58,618 bases of DNA from Embleya sp040605455 (GTDB lineage Bacteria > Actinomycetota > Actinomycetes > Streptomycetales > Streptomycetaceae). Each line of letters starts with the position of its first letter. Within the stretch, counting starts at the first letter, position 1. The stretch spans positions 1-58,618 of the forward strand of contig NZ_JBEXCV010000043.1 in NCBI RefSeq assembly GCF_040605455.1, in the 5' to 3' direction. A program made the position numbers and the translations under genes. This document shows, piece after piece, positions 16,157-24,807 of this stretch. The notes beneath the pieces are model-generated. The model was not told where the DNA came from and searched no databases. It saw only the letters and a list, made by a program, of their open reading frames with translations.

Positions 16157-18172
16157 ATGACGAATCCGCTCGGCATCGCCCAACAACTGATCGCCGCACA
16201 CCTGGTCGACGGCTCGATGGTCCCCGGCACGGAGATCGCCCTGCGGATCGACCAGACGCTGTGCCAGGACGCCACCGGCACGTTGGTGATGCAGGAACTC
16301 GAAGCGCTCGGCGTGGACCGTGTCCGCACCGGGCTGAGCGCGCAGTACGTCGACCACAACATCGCCCAGGCCGACGAACGCAACGCCGACGATCACCTGT
16401 TCCTGCGCTCCGCCGCCCAGCGGTTCGGGTTGTGGTACTCCAAGCCCGGCAACGGCGTCTCACACCCCGTCCACATGCAGCGCTTCGGCGTGCCCGGCGC
16501 GACCCTGCTCGGCTCCGACTCGCACACCTGCGCGGGCGGCGCGCTGGGCATGCTCGCGATCGGGACCGGCGGCCTGGACGTCGCCCTCGCGATGGCCGGA
16601 GAACCGTTCCACCTCACCATGCCGCAGATCTGGGGCATCCACCTGGACGGCGAGTCGGCGGACTGGGTCAGCGCCAAGGACGTGATCCTGGAACTGCTGC
16701 GCCGCCACGGCGTCAAGGGCGCACACAACCGGATCCTGGAGTACCAGGGACCCGGGCTCGCCTGCCTGACCGCGATGGACCGCCACGTCATAGCCAACAT
16801 GGGCGCCGAACTCGGCGCCACCGCAAGCGTGTTCCCCGCCGACGACGCCGTCCTTCGGTTCCTGCGCGCGGAAGGCCGCGAAGACGACTTCCAGCCGATC
16901 GCGGCCGACCCCGACGCCTGCTACGACCTCACCGACCGGCTCGATCTGTCCACTCTCGAATCGATGATCGCCATGCCGAGCTCGCCGGGTAACGTGGTTC
17001 CGGTCCGTCGGGTCGCCGGCACCCCGATCGGCCAAGTCGTCGTCGGCTCGTCGGCCAACCCGGGGTTGCGCGACTTCGCCGTCTGCGCCGCGATGGTGAA
17101 GGGCCGCAACACTTCCGCCGAGGTCAGCTTCGACGTCAACCCCAGCTCGCGCGAGGTACTCCAGGACCTCCTGCTCACGGGAGCCGCGTTCGACCTCATC
17201 ACCGCCGGAGCACGGATCCATCAGGCGGGCTGCCTGGGCTGCATCGGCATGGGCCAGGCCCCCGCGACCGGGCGTCACTCGCTGCGCACGTTCCCACGCA
17301 ACTTCCCCGGCCGCTCGGGGACCTCGAACGACTCGGTATGGCTGTGTTCGCCCGAGACCGCCGCCGCCTCGGCGCTGACCGGTGTGATCACCGATCCGGC
17401 CGCGTGGGCGCGCGACGAGGGGGTGGACCCGCCGCAGGTGGCCCTGCCCGAACACGCCTCGGTCAACGACGCGATGTTGGAAGCACCGCTGCCGCCAGGG
17501 CGGCCCAAGGCGGTCGAACTGGTACGCGGCCCCAACATCTCGGCGCTGCCCGCACTCGATCCGCTGCCCGACGAACTCGATGTCCCCGTCCTGCTGAAGA
17601 TGGGCGACAACGTCTCCACCGACGAAATCAGCCCCGCCGGCACGCAGGCCCTGCCGTACCGTTCCAATCTGCCGCGCCTCGCCGATTTCACGCTGACCCG
17701 GATCGACCCCGACTACCCGGATCGCGCCCGCCGGGCAGGCGCGCATCTGATCGTCGCCGGCGACAACTACGGTCAGGGGTCCTCGCGCGAACATGCCGCC
17801 ATCACCCCGCGTCTGCTCGGCCTGCGCGCCGTTGTGGCCAAGTCGTACGCGCGCATCCACTGGCAGAACCTCGCCAATTTCGGTGTGCTGCCCCTGGAGT
17901 TCGCCGACCCCGGAGACCACGATCGGATCGACCAGGGCGACCGACTGCTGTTGACGCGCCTGCGCTCGACCCTCGACCGGGACGGCGACGGCGCCGGGTC
18001 ACCGCCGACGACCGTGCACAACGCCACGAAGAACGAGGACTACCCGGTCACCCACCGACTCTCCGCACGTCAACGTACGGCGGTGCTTGCAGGCGGCGTG
18101 ATCCCCGCGGTGTCCGCCTCGCCCGGTTCCGGAGCGGTCGGTGCCCGACTTCGCGGCGTGAATGAATCATGA
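16157..18172 (+). CDS. Aconitate hydratase family protein
   Basis: A 671-residue aconitase/isopropylmalate dehydratase superfamily enzyme of the single-chain, roughly 650-residue class. It interconverts citrate and isocitrate (or a homologous substrate) using a [4Fe-4S] cluster. Cluster ligands are in SDSHTCAGG and the pair AGCLGCIGMG. The swivel domain near residue 540 has GDNYGQGSSREHAA with the substrate-binding SSRE. RBS is weak (GAAGAGGTGACGTG). This type is shorter than the AcnA of Streptomyces (about 900 residues), so it may be a second, specialised aconitase or act on another tricarboxylate. The stop overlaps a possible start for the Pro-rich peptide. Confidence 0.9.
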   Translation: MTNPLGIAQQLIAAHLVDGSMVPGTEIALRIDQTLCQDATGTLVMQELEALGVDRVRTGLSAQYVDHNIAQADERNADDHLFLRSAAQRFGLWYSKPGNGVSHPVHMQRFGVPGATLLGSDSHTCAGGALGMLAIGTGGLDVALAMAGEPFHLTMPQIWGIHLDGESADWVSAKDVILELLRRHGVKGAHNRILEYQGPGLACLTAMDRHVIANMGAELGATASVFPADDAVLRFLRAEGREDDFQPIAADPDACYDLTDRLDLSTLESMIAMPSSPGNVVPVRRVAGTPIGQVVVGSSANPGLRDFAVCAAMVKGRNTSAEVSFDVNPSSREVLQDLLLTGAAFDLITAGARIHQAGCLGCIGMGQAPATGRHSLRTFPRNFPGRSGTSNDSVWLCSPETAAASALTGVITDPAAWARDEGVDPPQVALPEHASVNDAMLEAPLPPGRPKAVELVRGPNISALPALDPLPDELDVPVLLKMGDNVSTDEISPAGTQALPYRSNLPRLADFTLTRIDPDYPDRARRAGAHLIVAGDNYGQGSSREHAAITPRLLGLRAVVAKSYARIHWQNLANFGVLPLEFADPGDHDRIDQGDRLLLTRLRSTLDRDGDGAGSPPTTVHNATKNEDYPVTHRLSARQRTAVLAGGVIPAVSASPGSGAVGARLRGVNES

Positions 18173-18222
18173 TGGCGGATCCGGGTAGGCCGTTGGTCGA
18201 GCGACCCGAGGGAGAGAATCCG

Positions 18223-18369
18223 ATGACCATTCCCATGCCGGTCGACCCGGACACCCGCCCGCCGCGGCCGTCACCGTTGCCGGATCCCGATCCGGTGCCC
18301 GAGCCGCCCCCGTCCCCGATACCGCCCAGCCCCGAACCGGAGCCGGAGCCCGAGCCGCAGCCCGTGTAG
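18223..18369 (+). CDS. Short Pro/Glu-rich peptide
   Basis: A 48-residue peptide, MTIPMPVDPDTRPPRP followed by PDP/PEP repeats ending EPEPEPEPQPV. The ATG at 18223 has a GAGGGAGAG site 4-12 bases upstream; an alternative ATG at 18169 overlaps the aconitase stop (ATGA) but lacks a good site. Similar very short Pro-rich proteins are common in Streptomyces; none has a known role. The acidic-Pro repeats suggest an extended polyproline structure. Confidence 0.55.
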   Translation: MTIPMPVDPDTRPPRPSPLPDPDPVPEPPPSPIPPSPEPEPEPEPQPV

Positions 18370-18495
18370 GACCGGCGGCGTCGGCGGCTCGCGCTCCCGC
18401 CGGGACGCGGCGCCGCAAGCAGACCGCGGACCCTCCGGCCGGCCCGGGACGGGCGTAGCGTTGACCGGGAGGGCGCCGCACCAGGCAGAACGGAT

Positions 18496-18903
18496 GTGAG
18501 TGTCGTGATCGTCATCGGACTCCTCCTCGCGACGGTGTGCGCCGCATTCGCGGCCCTGCTCGTCGCGTACAACACCTCCGGGGGTCCCGAGTACACGGTG
18601 AGCATGTTCGACCAGGACATGGTCACCCTGAATACGTTGGCGGCGTTCCTGGCCGGCCTCGCCTTGGCCCTGCTGTTCTGTGCGGCGTTGGCGCTGATCG
18701 TCACCGGGATGCGGATGCGGATGCGGCGACGCCGTTCCGCGGCCCGCGTACAGGGGGGGTACGACACGAGCGGGCGCGCGGCTCGATACGCCGCCGCGCA
18801 CGAATGGCAGGCCGAACCCACCGCCCAACCCCGAGGCGCAGACCTGCGCCGGGACCGGTCGGCATCCTCGGAACCGCCCGAGCCGCCGGTCGCCGACCGT
18901 TAG
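18496..18903 (+). CDS. Small membrane protein with two helices
   Basis: A 135-residue protein. A first helix is at residues 3-25 (VVIVIGLLLATVCAAFAALLVA) and a second at about 47-70 (TLAAFLAGLALALLFCAALALIVTG), then a very basic stop-transfer stretch (MRMRMRRRRS) and a hydrophilic C-terminal tail predicted in the cytoplasm. The topology resembles LapA-domain proteins, but the sequence is not diagnostic. GTG start at 18496; ribosome site weak. Confidence 0.75.
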   Translation: MSVVIVIGLLLATVCAAFAALLVAYNTSGGPEYTVSMFDQDMVTLNTLAAFLAGLALALLFCAALALIVTGMRMRMRRRRSAARVQGGYDTSGRAARYAAAHEWQAEPTAQPRGADLRRDRSASSEPPEPPVADR

Positions 18904-18988
18904 TGATCGGCAGGATTGGTGATCGGCAGGATCGGCGTCCGGGAGGTTCGGCGTCGGTCCGGGGCAACGCGGCTGTGTCGGATGTCGG

Positions 18989-19423
18989 TCAGATGTCGCC
19001 GTGTTCGCTTTGGGTTTCGACGAACTCCTTGAAGCGCAGGAGGTCCCCCTTGACCCGCCCCTGGGTGAACGGTGGTGCGGCGGCGTCCGTTTCGGCGAGT
19101 CCTTCGGGTTCGATTTCGGTGACGACGTTCACCGTGGTGTGGGCGGCGTCGACCGCCCGGAAGGTGACGAGGGCGTGTTGCCGGGGTTCGTCCGAGACCG
19201 TGCGCCACGACAGGCGCTCGTCCGCCAGTTCCTCGACCGTCTCGGTGCCGAACTCGCGGGTCGTCTCCCCGGTGAACGTCCTCCAGTAGTGGTGGTGGGC
19301 ATCGAGCCGAACCACCTCCTCGACCCCGTCCATGAACCGCGGAAAGTCCTCGAATCGGGTCCACTGGAGATACGCCGTGTGCAGCGGGACGTCCACATCG
19401 ACGGACTCCGTCAACGCAGCCAT
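18989..19423 (-). CDS. SRPBCC (polyketide cyclase/dehydrase-like) protein
   Basis: A 144-residue START-fold protein beginning MAALTESVDVDVPLHTAYLQWTRFEDFPRFMDGVEEVVRLD, a typical cyclase/dehydrase opening; such proteins bind hydrophobic ligands in a helix-grip cavity. The ATG at 19423 has a GGGAGG site, so the 58 codons of upstream open frame are not used. The single-domain form is common in actinomycetes and is not by itself evidence of polyketide synthesis. Confidence 0.85.
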   Translation of the reverse strand: MAALTESVDVDVPLHTAYLQWTRFEDFPRFMDGVEEVVRLDAHHHYWRTFTGETTREFGTETVEELADERLSWRTVSDEPRQHALVTFRAVDAAHTTVNVVTEIEPEGLAETDAAAPPFTQGRVKGDLLRFKEFVETQSEHGDI

Positions 19424-19657
19424 TCCGGTCACCTCCCACGGTCGGACGGACCGTACACCTGCGGCGTGCCCGACGGCCGGGCGCCCAAACGACGCCGGGG
19501 CCGCCTGCGGACCGGTGCACGCGCCTCGCGCCGGTGCGCCGACGGCCTTCACACTCGGCCGGGTGGCCGATCGCCCCGGCCGATCCACAGATCCCACGAG
19601 TCCGGCCGGGCACCGATGACGATGTCCTCGGGCGCGACACGCTCCGTGGTCCCGACG

Positions 19658-20299
19658 CTAGGGACCCGAAGTGCGCAGTCGCTCCGCGGGGCGGGGTGGG
19701 GCCGGGTCGGCCACCGGGAGGTCGTACATCCGGAAGAGGCGGGCGCGGACCGCGGCCAGCGGGTACGTGTCGGGGTAGACGGCCAGCTTGAAGATCACGC
19801 CTTCGAGGACGCTTCGGAGCGTGGCCTCCTCGGCGCCCGGGTCGACCGCGCCGCGTTCGGCGAAGATCGCCCGGATGCCATCCTCGGCCTCCTCCAGCGC
19901 GGCCAGGTTCGCCTGCTCGGCCTTGGCGTACGTTGCTCGGGTGGCCGGCTGCAACATGAGCGACAACAGGAGCCGTTGCACATCGACGCTCGCCGCCGCG
20001 CCCTGCAGCGTCCGGTCGATGAGCCCGGCCAGTCGCTCGTCGGCGGTTCGCTCGCCCGCCGACGGTGCGACCGCCCCGTACATCACCTGCAACGCCTCGG
20101 ACAGCAACGCCTCCAGTAGCTCGTCCTTGGTCGAGAAGTAGTAGGTAATCAGGCCCCTGGCGACCTCGGCGCGGGAGGCGATCTGGGAGATGGTCGCTTC
20201 GGTGTAGCCCCGCTCGGCGAAGACAACGAGCGCGGCGTCGAGGATGCGCCGGCGCGAGCGCTCACGCAGTTCCTCGTTGGCCGAAGGCGTCCGTGGCAC
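19658..20299 (-). CDS. TetR/AcrR family transcriptional regulator
   Basis: A 213-residue repressor with helix-turn-helix ATISQIASRAEVARGLITYYFSTKDELLEALL. The GTG at 20299 is preferred (GGAGGGG 9 bases upstream); another GTG lies three codons earlier. It is divergent from the RsbQ-like hydrolase gene, with about 205 bases between the starts, so it is a good candidate to control that signalling pair. The ligand-binding domain is diverged and gives no clue to the effector. Confidence 0.88.
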   Translation of the reverse strand: MPRTPSANEELRERSRRRILDAALVVFAERGYTEATISQIASRAEVARGLITYYFSTKDELLEALLSEALQVMYGAVAPSAGERTADERLAGLIDRTLQGAAASVDVQRLLLSLMLQPATRATYAKAEQANLAALEEAEDGIRAIFAERGAVDPGAEEATLRSVLEGVIFKLAVYPDTYPLAAVRARLFRMYDLPVADPAPPRPAERLRTSGP

Positions 20300-20503
20300 T
20301 TGTTCCACCCCTCCCCGACACGCGCGACTGTTTCGGCCATTGTTCCGGATGCGCGGGCCCTGAACACCGCCGACCCATGGACGCACCCGGAGCGGGGGAA
20401 AGCGCTCGCGCGGGTGCGGCACAGGTCGTCGGTTGGGCGTCCCACGCAGTGTCCGGCGTGTGGATGGTGTGGCTGGTCGCGGGAGGAGTGCGACCATGGT
20501 CGC

Positions 20504-21304
20504 ATGCGTGTTCGGAGCGGGAATCATGTGCTGGTGTCGGGTCAAAAGGACGGTCCCGTCCTTTTGCTGGCGCACGGGTTCGGTTGCGACCTGAACATGT
20601 GGCGACTGGTCCTGCCCGCGTTGGAGGAACGCTTCAAGGTGGTGCGATTCGACCATATCGGTGCCGGGCGGTCGGACCCCGCCGCATGGGACCCCGAGCG
20701 GTACGCGACTCTCGCGGGCTACGCGGACGATGTCCTGGCCGTCTGTGCGGAGGCGGAGCTGCGGGACGTGGTGTTCGTCGGGCACTCGGTGAGCGCCATG
20801 ATCGGTGTCCTGGCAGCCATCCGTGAGCCCGATCGCTTCGCCGGTCTGGTGCTGCTCACCCCCTCGCCGTGCTACATCGACGACGGCGACTACCGAGGCG
20901 GCTTCAGCCGCGCGGACATCGAGGAACTGTTGGACTCGCTGGACAGCAACTACCTGGGCTGGTCTGCAGCGATGGCCCCGGTGATCATGGGCAACCCCGA
21001 ACGCCCGGAACTGGGCGAGGAGTTGACGAACAGCTTCTGTCGTACCGACCCGAAGATGGCCCGGGTGTTCGCGCACACCACGTTCCTGTCCGACAACCGC
21101 GCCGACCTGGCCGAGGTCGGTACTCCGACCCTGGTGATCGAGTGCCGCCACGACGCGATCGCCCCGCCGGAGGTGGGCCGATTCGTCCACGAACGGATCC
21201 CGGGCAGCCGCCTGGTCACGCTGGACGCCACCGGCCACTGCCCGCAGCTGAGCGCTCCGGAGGCGACCGCCGAAGCCATCGTCGACTTCGCGAGCGCACG
21301 ATGA
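20504..21304 (+). CDS. RsbQ-like alpha/beta hydrolase (stress-signalling activator)
   Basis: A 266-residue hydrolase very similar in pattern to Bacillus RsbQ, which binds or cleaves a small hydrophobic molecule and activates the RsbP phosphatase in the energy-stress pathway. Family-specific stretches are HGFGCDLNMW, GRSDPAAWDPERYATLAGYADDVL, LTPSPCYIDD and TDPKMARVFA. The catalytic triad is visible: Ser95 in GHSVSA, Asp217 in ECRHDAIAPP, and His245 in ATGHCPQ. The next gene starts inside this stop (ATGATG) and encodes the RsbP-like partner, so the pair is conserved as a unit. The ATG at 20504 was chosen; AGGAG lies 15 bases upstream, slightly far. Confidence 0.92.
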   Translation: MRVRSGNHVLVSGQKDGPVLLLAHGFGCDLNMWRLVLPALEERFKVVRFDHIGAGRSDPAAWDPERYATLAGYADDVLAVCAEAELRDVVFVGHSVSAMIGVLAAIREPDRFAGLVLLTPSPCYIDDGDYRGGFSRADIEELLDSLDSNYLGWSAAMAPVIMGNPERPELGEELTNSFCRTDPKMARVFAHTTFLSDNRADLAEVGTPTLVIECRHDAIAPPEVGRFVHERIPGSRLVTLDATGHCPQLSAPEATAEAIVDFASAR

Positions 21305-22623
21305 TGTGCGCGTCCGGATCGGAGCCGGACGGAGGCGGGACGGGGGGCGGGGACGGTCCGCCGGACGGCGACGCCGCCGCCTTCGCAGCCCTGCTGGAGG
21401 ACAGCGCCGAGGACCTGTACGAAAACGCACCCTGCGGCTACCTGTCCACGCTCCTGGACGGCACGATCGTCAAGGTCAACGCCACCTTGACACACTGGCT
21501 CGGGTGCACCCGCGAGGAACTCGTCGGCCGGCGTCGCTTCGCCGACCTGCTGACCGTCGGCGGCAGGCTCTACCACGAGACACACTTCGCGCCGCTGCTG
21601 ACCATGCAGGGCGAGATCGGCGGCGTCGCCCTCGAACTGAAGGCCGCCGACGGCACCCGCCTGCCGGTCCTGGTCACCTCCCTGGTCAAGACGGGCGGTG
21701 ACGGCCAGCCCCTGCTGATCCGCACCACGATCACCGACGCCCGCGATCGGCGCGCGTACGAGGTCGAACTGATGCGCGCCCACCGCGAAGCCGACGCCGA
21801 ACGCGAACGCCTGCAACGCCTGGCCACCACCCTGCAACGCACCCTGCTGCCCCCGACCCTGTCCCGGGTCCCGAGCCTGGAGGTGGCCGCGTACTACCAC
21901 ATCGCCTCCGCCGACCGGGTCGGCGGCGACTTCTACGACCTGTTCCCGCTCGCCGACGGCCGATGGGGGTTCTTCCTCGGCGACGTGTGCGGCAAGGGCG
22001 TCGCGGCCGCGGCCGTCACCTCGCTCGTGCGCTACACGATGCGCGCGGCGGCCGTGTACGACGCGGACCCGGTCGCGGTGCTGCGCAACCTCAACACCGT
22101 CCTCAACCACGAATACCAGGGGGACGACCCGCGCTTCTGCACGGTGATCTTCGGTCTGATCACCCCGGATCTCGGCCCGATCGGCGCCGAGGCCGGTCGG
22201 ATCGCCCCCGACGCCCACGGCTGCACCATCGTGCTCGCCGCGGGCGGCCACCCACCCGCGCTGCTCCTGCGCGCCGACGGCGGCGCCGAATTTCGGCCCA
22301 CGCCCGGCGGGCAACTCGTCGGAGCCCTCCCGGACGCGCACTTCACGACCTCGACCATGCGCCTGGAACCCGGCGAGACGCTGCTCCTGTACACCGACGG
22401 CCTCACCGAGGCTCGCGTCCCGGGATCGAAGTCCGACCGCTACGGCGAGGAGGCCCTGTTCGACTTCGCCACCGCCTTGGCCCCCGCGGGCGCCCGTGCC
22501 GCCGTGGACGCGGTCACCGACCTCCTGGCTTCCTTCGGATCGGGCCTGGACGACGACGCCGCAGTCCTGGCGCTGGGCGTCCCCCGCCGGAGCGAGGAGG
22601 AAGCGCCGCTCTCGTCCGGCTGA
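21301..22623 (+). CDS. RsbP-like PAS-PP2C phosphatase
   Basis: A 440-residue serine phosphatase. Domains in order: a Gly/Asp-rich leader (1-30), PAS sensor (about 37-147, ENAPCGYLSTLLDGTIVKVN and LGCTREELVG), coiled coil (about 150-180), and SpoIIE/PP2C domain (195-435). Metal-binding Asp residues are in VGGDFYD (Asp210), LGDVCGKG (Asp228) and the end motif DDDAAVLAL. Bacillus RsbP dephosphorylates an anti-sigma-factor antagonist to release a stress sigma factor. No sigma factor, anti-sigma factor or antagonist gene is adjacent, so the target must be elsewhere. Translationally coupled to the RsbQ-like gene. Confidence 0.92.
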   Translation: MMCASGSEPDGGGTGGGDGPPDGDAAAFAALLEDSAEDLYENAPCGYLSTLLDGTIVKVNATLTHWLGCTREELVGRRRFADLLTVGGRLYHETHFAPLLTMQGEIGGVALELKAADGTRLPVLVTSLVKTGGDGQPLLIRTTITDARDRRAYEVELMRAHREADAERERLQRLATTLQRTLLPPTLSRVPSLEVAAYYHIASADRVGGDFYDLFPLADGRWGFFLGDVCGKGVAAAAVTSLVRYTMRAAAVYDADPVAVLRNLNTVLNHEYQGDDPRFCTVIFGLITPDLGPIGAEAGRIAPDAHGCTIVLAAGGHPPALLLRADGGAEFRPTPGGQLVGALPDAHFTTSTMRLEPGETLLLYTDGLTEARVPGSKSDRYGEEALFDFATALAPAGARAAVDAVTDLLASFGSGLDDDAAVLALGVPRRSEEEAPLSSG

Positions 22624-22834
22624 CGACAGCATCACGGAGCCGGGTGTTACCCAACCAGGCCCCGGGGTCCACTCGTCGCACATTCGGGCCGGCGCGCCGC
22701 AGAATGCCGGGCGCGCGCGTTCCGGGACGTTCGATGCGGCCGGGACCGTTGTACGGGGTGGGCGGGACCTCCTCGGGGACGATCCGCTGCTCGATGCGGA
22801 GGAAGGCCCGCACGCCGGCGCCGGCGGGCGTGGG

Positions 22835-23065
22835 TCACCCGCCGGCGTGGCGGTCGAGGTGGTCGATCAGTGCCATCTCCTTGCGGAGCAGCCGAGCGCG
22901 CTCGTCCGCAGGAAGCGATGCCAGGACGTCGACGAGCCGGCGTGCGCGGGGGATGTACACCATCGCGCCGAGGTAGATCCGACACCCGGAACACCACGCC
23001 AGGCCGATGCACCGCTCGAACATCGTGGACTCGGGTGGGTAGTGACGGTATTGGTAGGTGCGCAC
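22835..23065 (-). CDS. Small zinc-ribbon-like protein, start uncertain
   Basis: From the GTG at 23065 the product is 76 residues (VRTYQYRHYPPESTMFERCIGLAWCSGCRIYLGAM...). The same frame stays coding-like further upstream to about 23157 (RWIKVTTWDTVEDGDRRACAACGTT), adding a CxxC pair to the CSGC pair and so completing a likely zinc ribbon. That upstream part has no ATG, GTG or TTG before a stop. The gene may therefore be 5' truncated, frameshifted, or use a non-standard start. Function unknown. Confidence 0.6.
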   Translation of the reverse strand: MRTYQYRHYPPESTMFERCIGLAWCSGCRIYLGAMVYIPRARRLVDVLASLPADERARLLRKEMALIDHLDRHAGG

Positions 23066-23342
23066 AGTCGTTCCGCACGCGGCGCAGGCTCGTCGATCCC
23101 CGTCCTCGACGGTGTCCCAGGTCGTGACCTTGATCCAGCGCTGCCGCCCGGCCGGTGCTCTTCAAGTCGTCATGCGTGGCATTCTCTCCCACGACCACGC
23201 GCGCCAGGCGGCGCCCCACGGTATGGGTGTTGAACATCGCCACGGCTGCGGGTACTTGCTGCCCCGCAGATTCGGTAAGCCGCGTCGGCGGCCCCCGGCC
23301 GTCGGACCGTCGCGGCTGTCCTGGTGCGCTGGGGGGCGGTGG

Positions 23343-23957
23343 TCACGGGCGGGGGTCGGCGGCCTCGGGGAGCGGGAAGGTGCGTTCGCGCCAGGCGCGT
23401 TCCCACTGGCGGGTCAGGGCCGGATAGACGATCAGGTAGCGGAACGGCGCGATGACGGCCATGTACAGGCGCCCGAAGCGGCCGTTGGGCTTGACCAGGA
23501 CGGCCATCCGTAGTTCGTGGTCCCCGTCGCCGGAGGGCACCCAGCCCAGGTGCATCACGGTGTGGCAGGTCTTGTTGGCCAGTTCGCGAGCGGATTCGTC
23601 GGCCAGTTCGTACATCGGGGTGAACGGGGTGCCGCCGGTCTCGGTGACGTCCACGGTTTTGGCGAGGTCGTCCGGGAGACGGTCGCGCAGCGGCCGAACC
23701 CGCGCCCCCAGGCCCGCCGTTGGCCTGTCCCAACCGAGCAGGGCGCCGAGCTTCCAGCGCACCGCGAACAGGAACCGGACCGGAGGAGCCTGCTTGGCGA
23801 ATCCGCCGCCGGTGCGCATCGCGGCGAGCATGGCGGGGAAGTCGTCCGGCCCGGCGCCTGGGGTGCGATAGGACCATACGTCCTCGACCCGGAAGTCGCG
23901 GGTGAACTCGTGGATCCGCCAGGGCTGATCGGCGTGGGCTGTGCGAACCCGCTTCAT
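23343..23957 (-). CDS. DUF2867 family protein
   Basis: A 204-residue protein resembling the DUF2867 group: RIHEFTRDFRVEDVWSYRTPGAGPDDFP near the start, then LFAVRWKLGALLGWD and a C-terminal MAVIAPFRYLIVYPALTRQWERAW. DUF2867 domains also occur fused to NAD(P)H-binding proteins; the chemistry is unknown. The ATG at 23957 follows a GGCGG-rich leader; the longer reading to 23999 runs into the operator. It is divergent from a TetR gene, which probably represses it through the palindromes at 24003-24054. Confidence 0.8.
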   Translation of the reverse strand: MKRVRTAHADQPWRIHEFTRDFRVEDVWSYRTPGAGPDDFPAMLAAMRTGGGFAKQAPPVRFLFAVRWKLGALLGWDRPTAGLGARVRPLRDRLPDDLAKTVDVTETGGTPFTPMYELADESARELANKTCHTVMHLGWVPSGDGDHELRMAVLVKPNGRFGRLYMAVIAPFRYLIVYPALTRQWERAWRERTFPLPEAADPRP

Positions 23958-24002
23958 GGCTGCTGCCGCCTTTGCTGCGGTGGGATGATGTCTCCTCACC
24001 TG

Positions 24003-24054
24003 TTATACGCTTGCGTATAAGACAAGGCAAGATCGAATATGCGGTTGCGTATAT
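24003..24054. promoter_or_regulatory. Divergent promoter with paired TetR-type operators
   Basis: TTATACGCTTGCGTATAA (24003-24020) is a perfect palindrome apart from a TT centre. A related imperfect copy (24037-24054) repeats TTGCGTATA at 24045-24053. The copies lie 34 bases apart in the gap between the DUF2867 gene and the TetR gene, and are much more AT-rich than their surroundings. Confidence 0.8.
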
Positions 24055-24081
24055 CCGGATGGAAGAGTGAGGTGGGACACC

Positions 24082-24651
24082 GTGGGCGCTGCTCGCACGC
24101 CGCGCGACAGATGGGTCGAGGAAGGTCTGCGGGCCTTGGCCGACGGTGGCCCGGACGCCGTCCGGATCGAGGCGCTGGCGAAGCGCCTCGGCGTCACCAA
24201 GGGCGGGTTTTACGGCTACTTCGCCGACCGCGACGCGCTCCTGGAGGCCATGCTCGACACCTGGGAACACGAGAGCACCGACGAAGTGATCGAAAGGGTC
24301 GAACGCGAAGGCGGCGACCCCAGAACCAAAGCCCAGCGCGCCGGCAAGCTCACCTTCTCCGACGATCGACTGCTCCCCATCGACCTCGCGGTCCGCGACT
24401 GGGCCCGCCGCGACGAGGCCGTCGCGGTACGCCTGCGACGCGTGGACAACCGACGCATGGACCTGCTCCGCGAAATGTTCGGCACCTTTTGCTCCGACCC
24501 CGACGAGGTCGAGGCCCGCGGCCTGATCGCCTTCTGCGTGGCGATCGGACACCACAGCCTCGCCGCCGACCACCAGGGCCGTACCCGCGCCGAGGTCCTC
24601 GCCCGGGCCGGCGACCTGATCATGGACCGCGTCCGCGACCACGACCGGTAG
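24082..24651 (+). CDS. TetR/AcrR family transcriptional regulator
   Basis: A repressor of 189 residues from the GTG at 24082, which has GAGGTG 7 bases upstream; the GTG at 24067 would add five residues but leaves no room for a ribosome site. The helix-turn-helix is VRIEALAKRLGVTKGGFYGYFADRDALLEAML. The C-terminal domain reads like regulators of the DUF2867/oxidoreductase neighbourhood. It probably binds the palindromes directly upstream and controls both divergent genes. Confidence 0.87.
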   Translation: MGAARTPRDRWVEEGLRALADGGPDAVRIEALAKRLGVTKGGFYGYFADRDALLEAMLDTWEHESTDEVIERVEREGGDPRTKAQRAGKLTFSDDRLLPIDLAVRDWARRDEAVAVRLRRVDNRRMDLLREMFGTFCSDPDEVEARGLIAFCVAIGHHSLAADHQGRTRAEVLARAGDLIMDRVRDHDR

Positions 24652-24756
24652 AGCGCCGGGACGGTTCGCTGGGGGGCGCCCGGTATCGATGAGTCGTGGT
24701 CAACGCGCCTCCCTTTGTGGGCCGGCAGCCGAACCGGCCCCGCCGCCGGCCCCGAG

Positions 24757-24793
24757 GCCGGCTCCGGGGTGAGGGGGCTGCCCCGGAGCCGGC
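24757..24793. terminator. Bidirectional hairpin terminator
   Basis: A 13-bp perfect stem (GCCGGCTCCGGGG 24757-24769 with CCCCGGAGCCGGC 24781-24793, 11-base loop) lies between the convergent TetR and NmrA-like genes. Confidence 0.75.
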
Positions 24794-24807
24794 GGTGTGC
24801 GGCCGGT

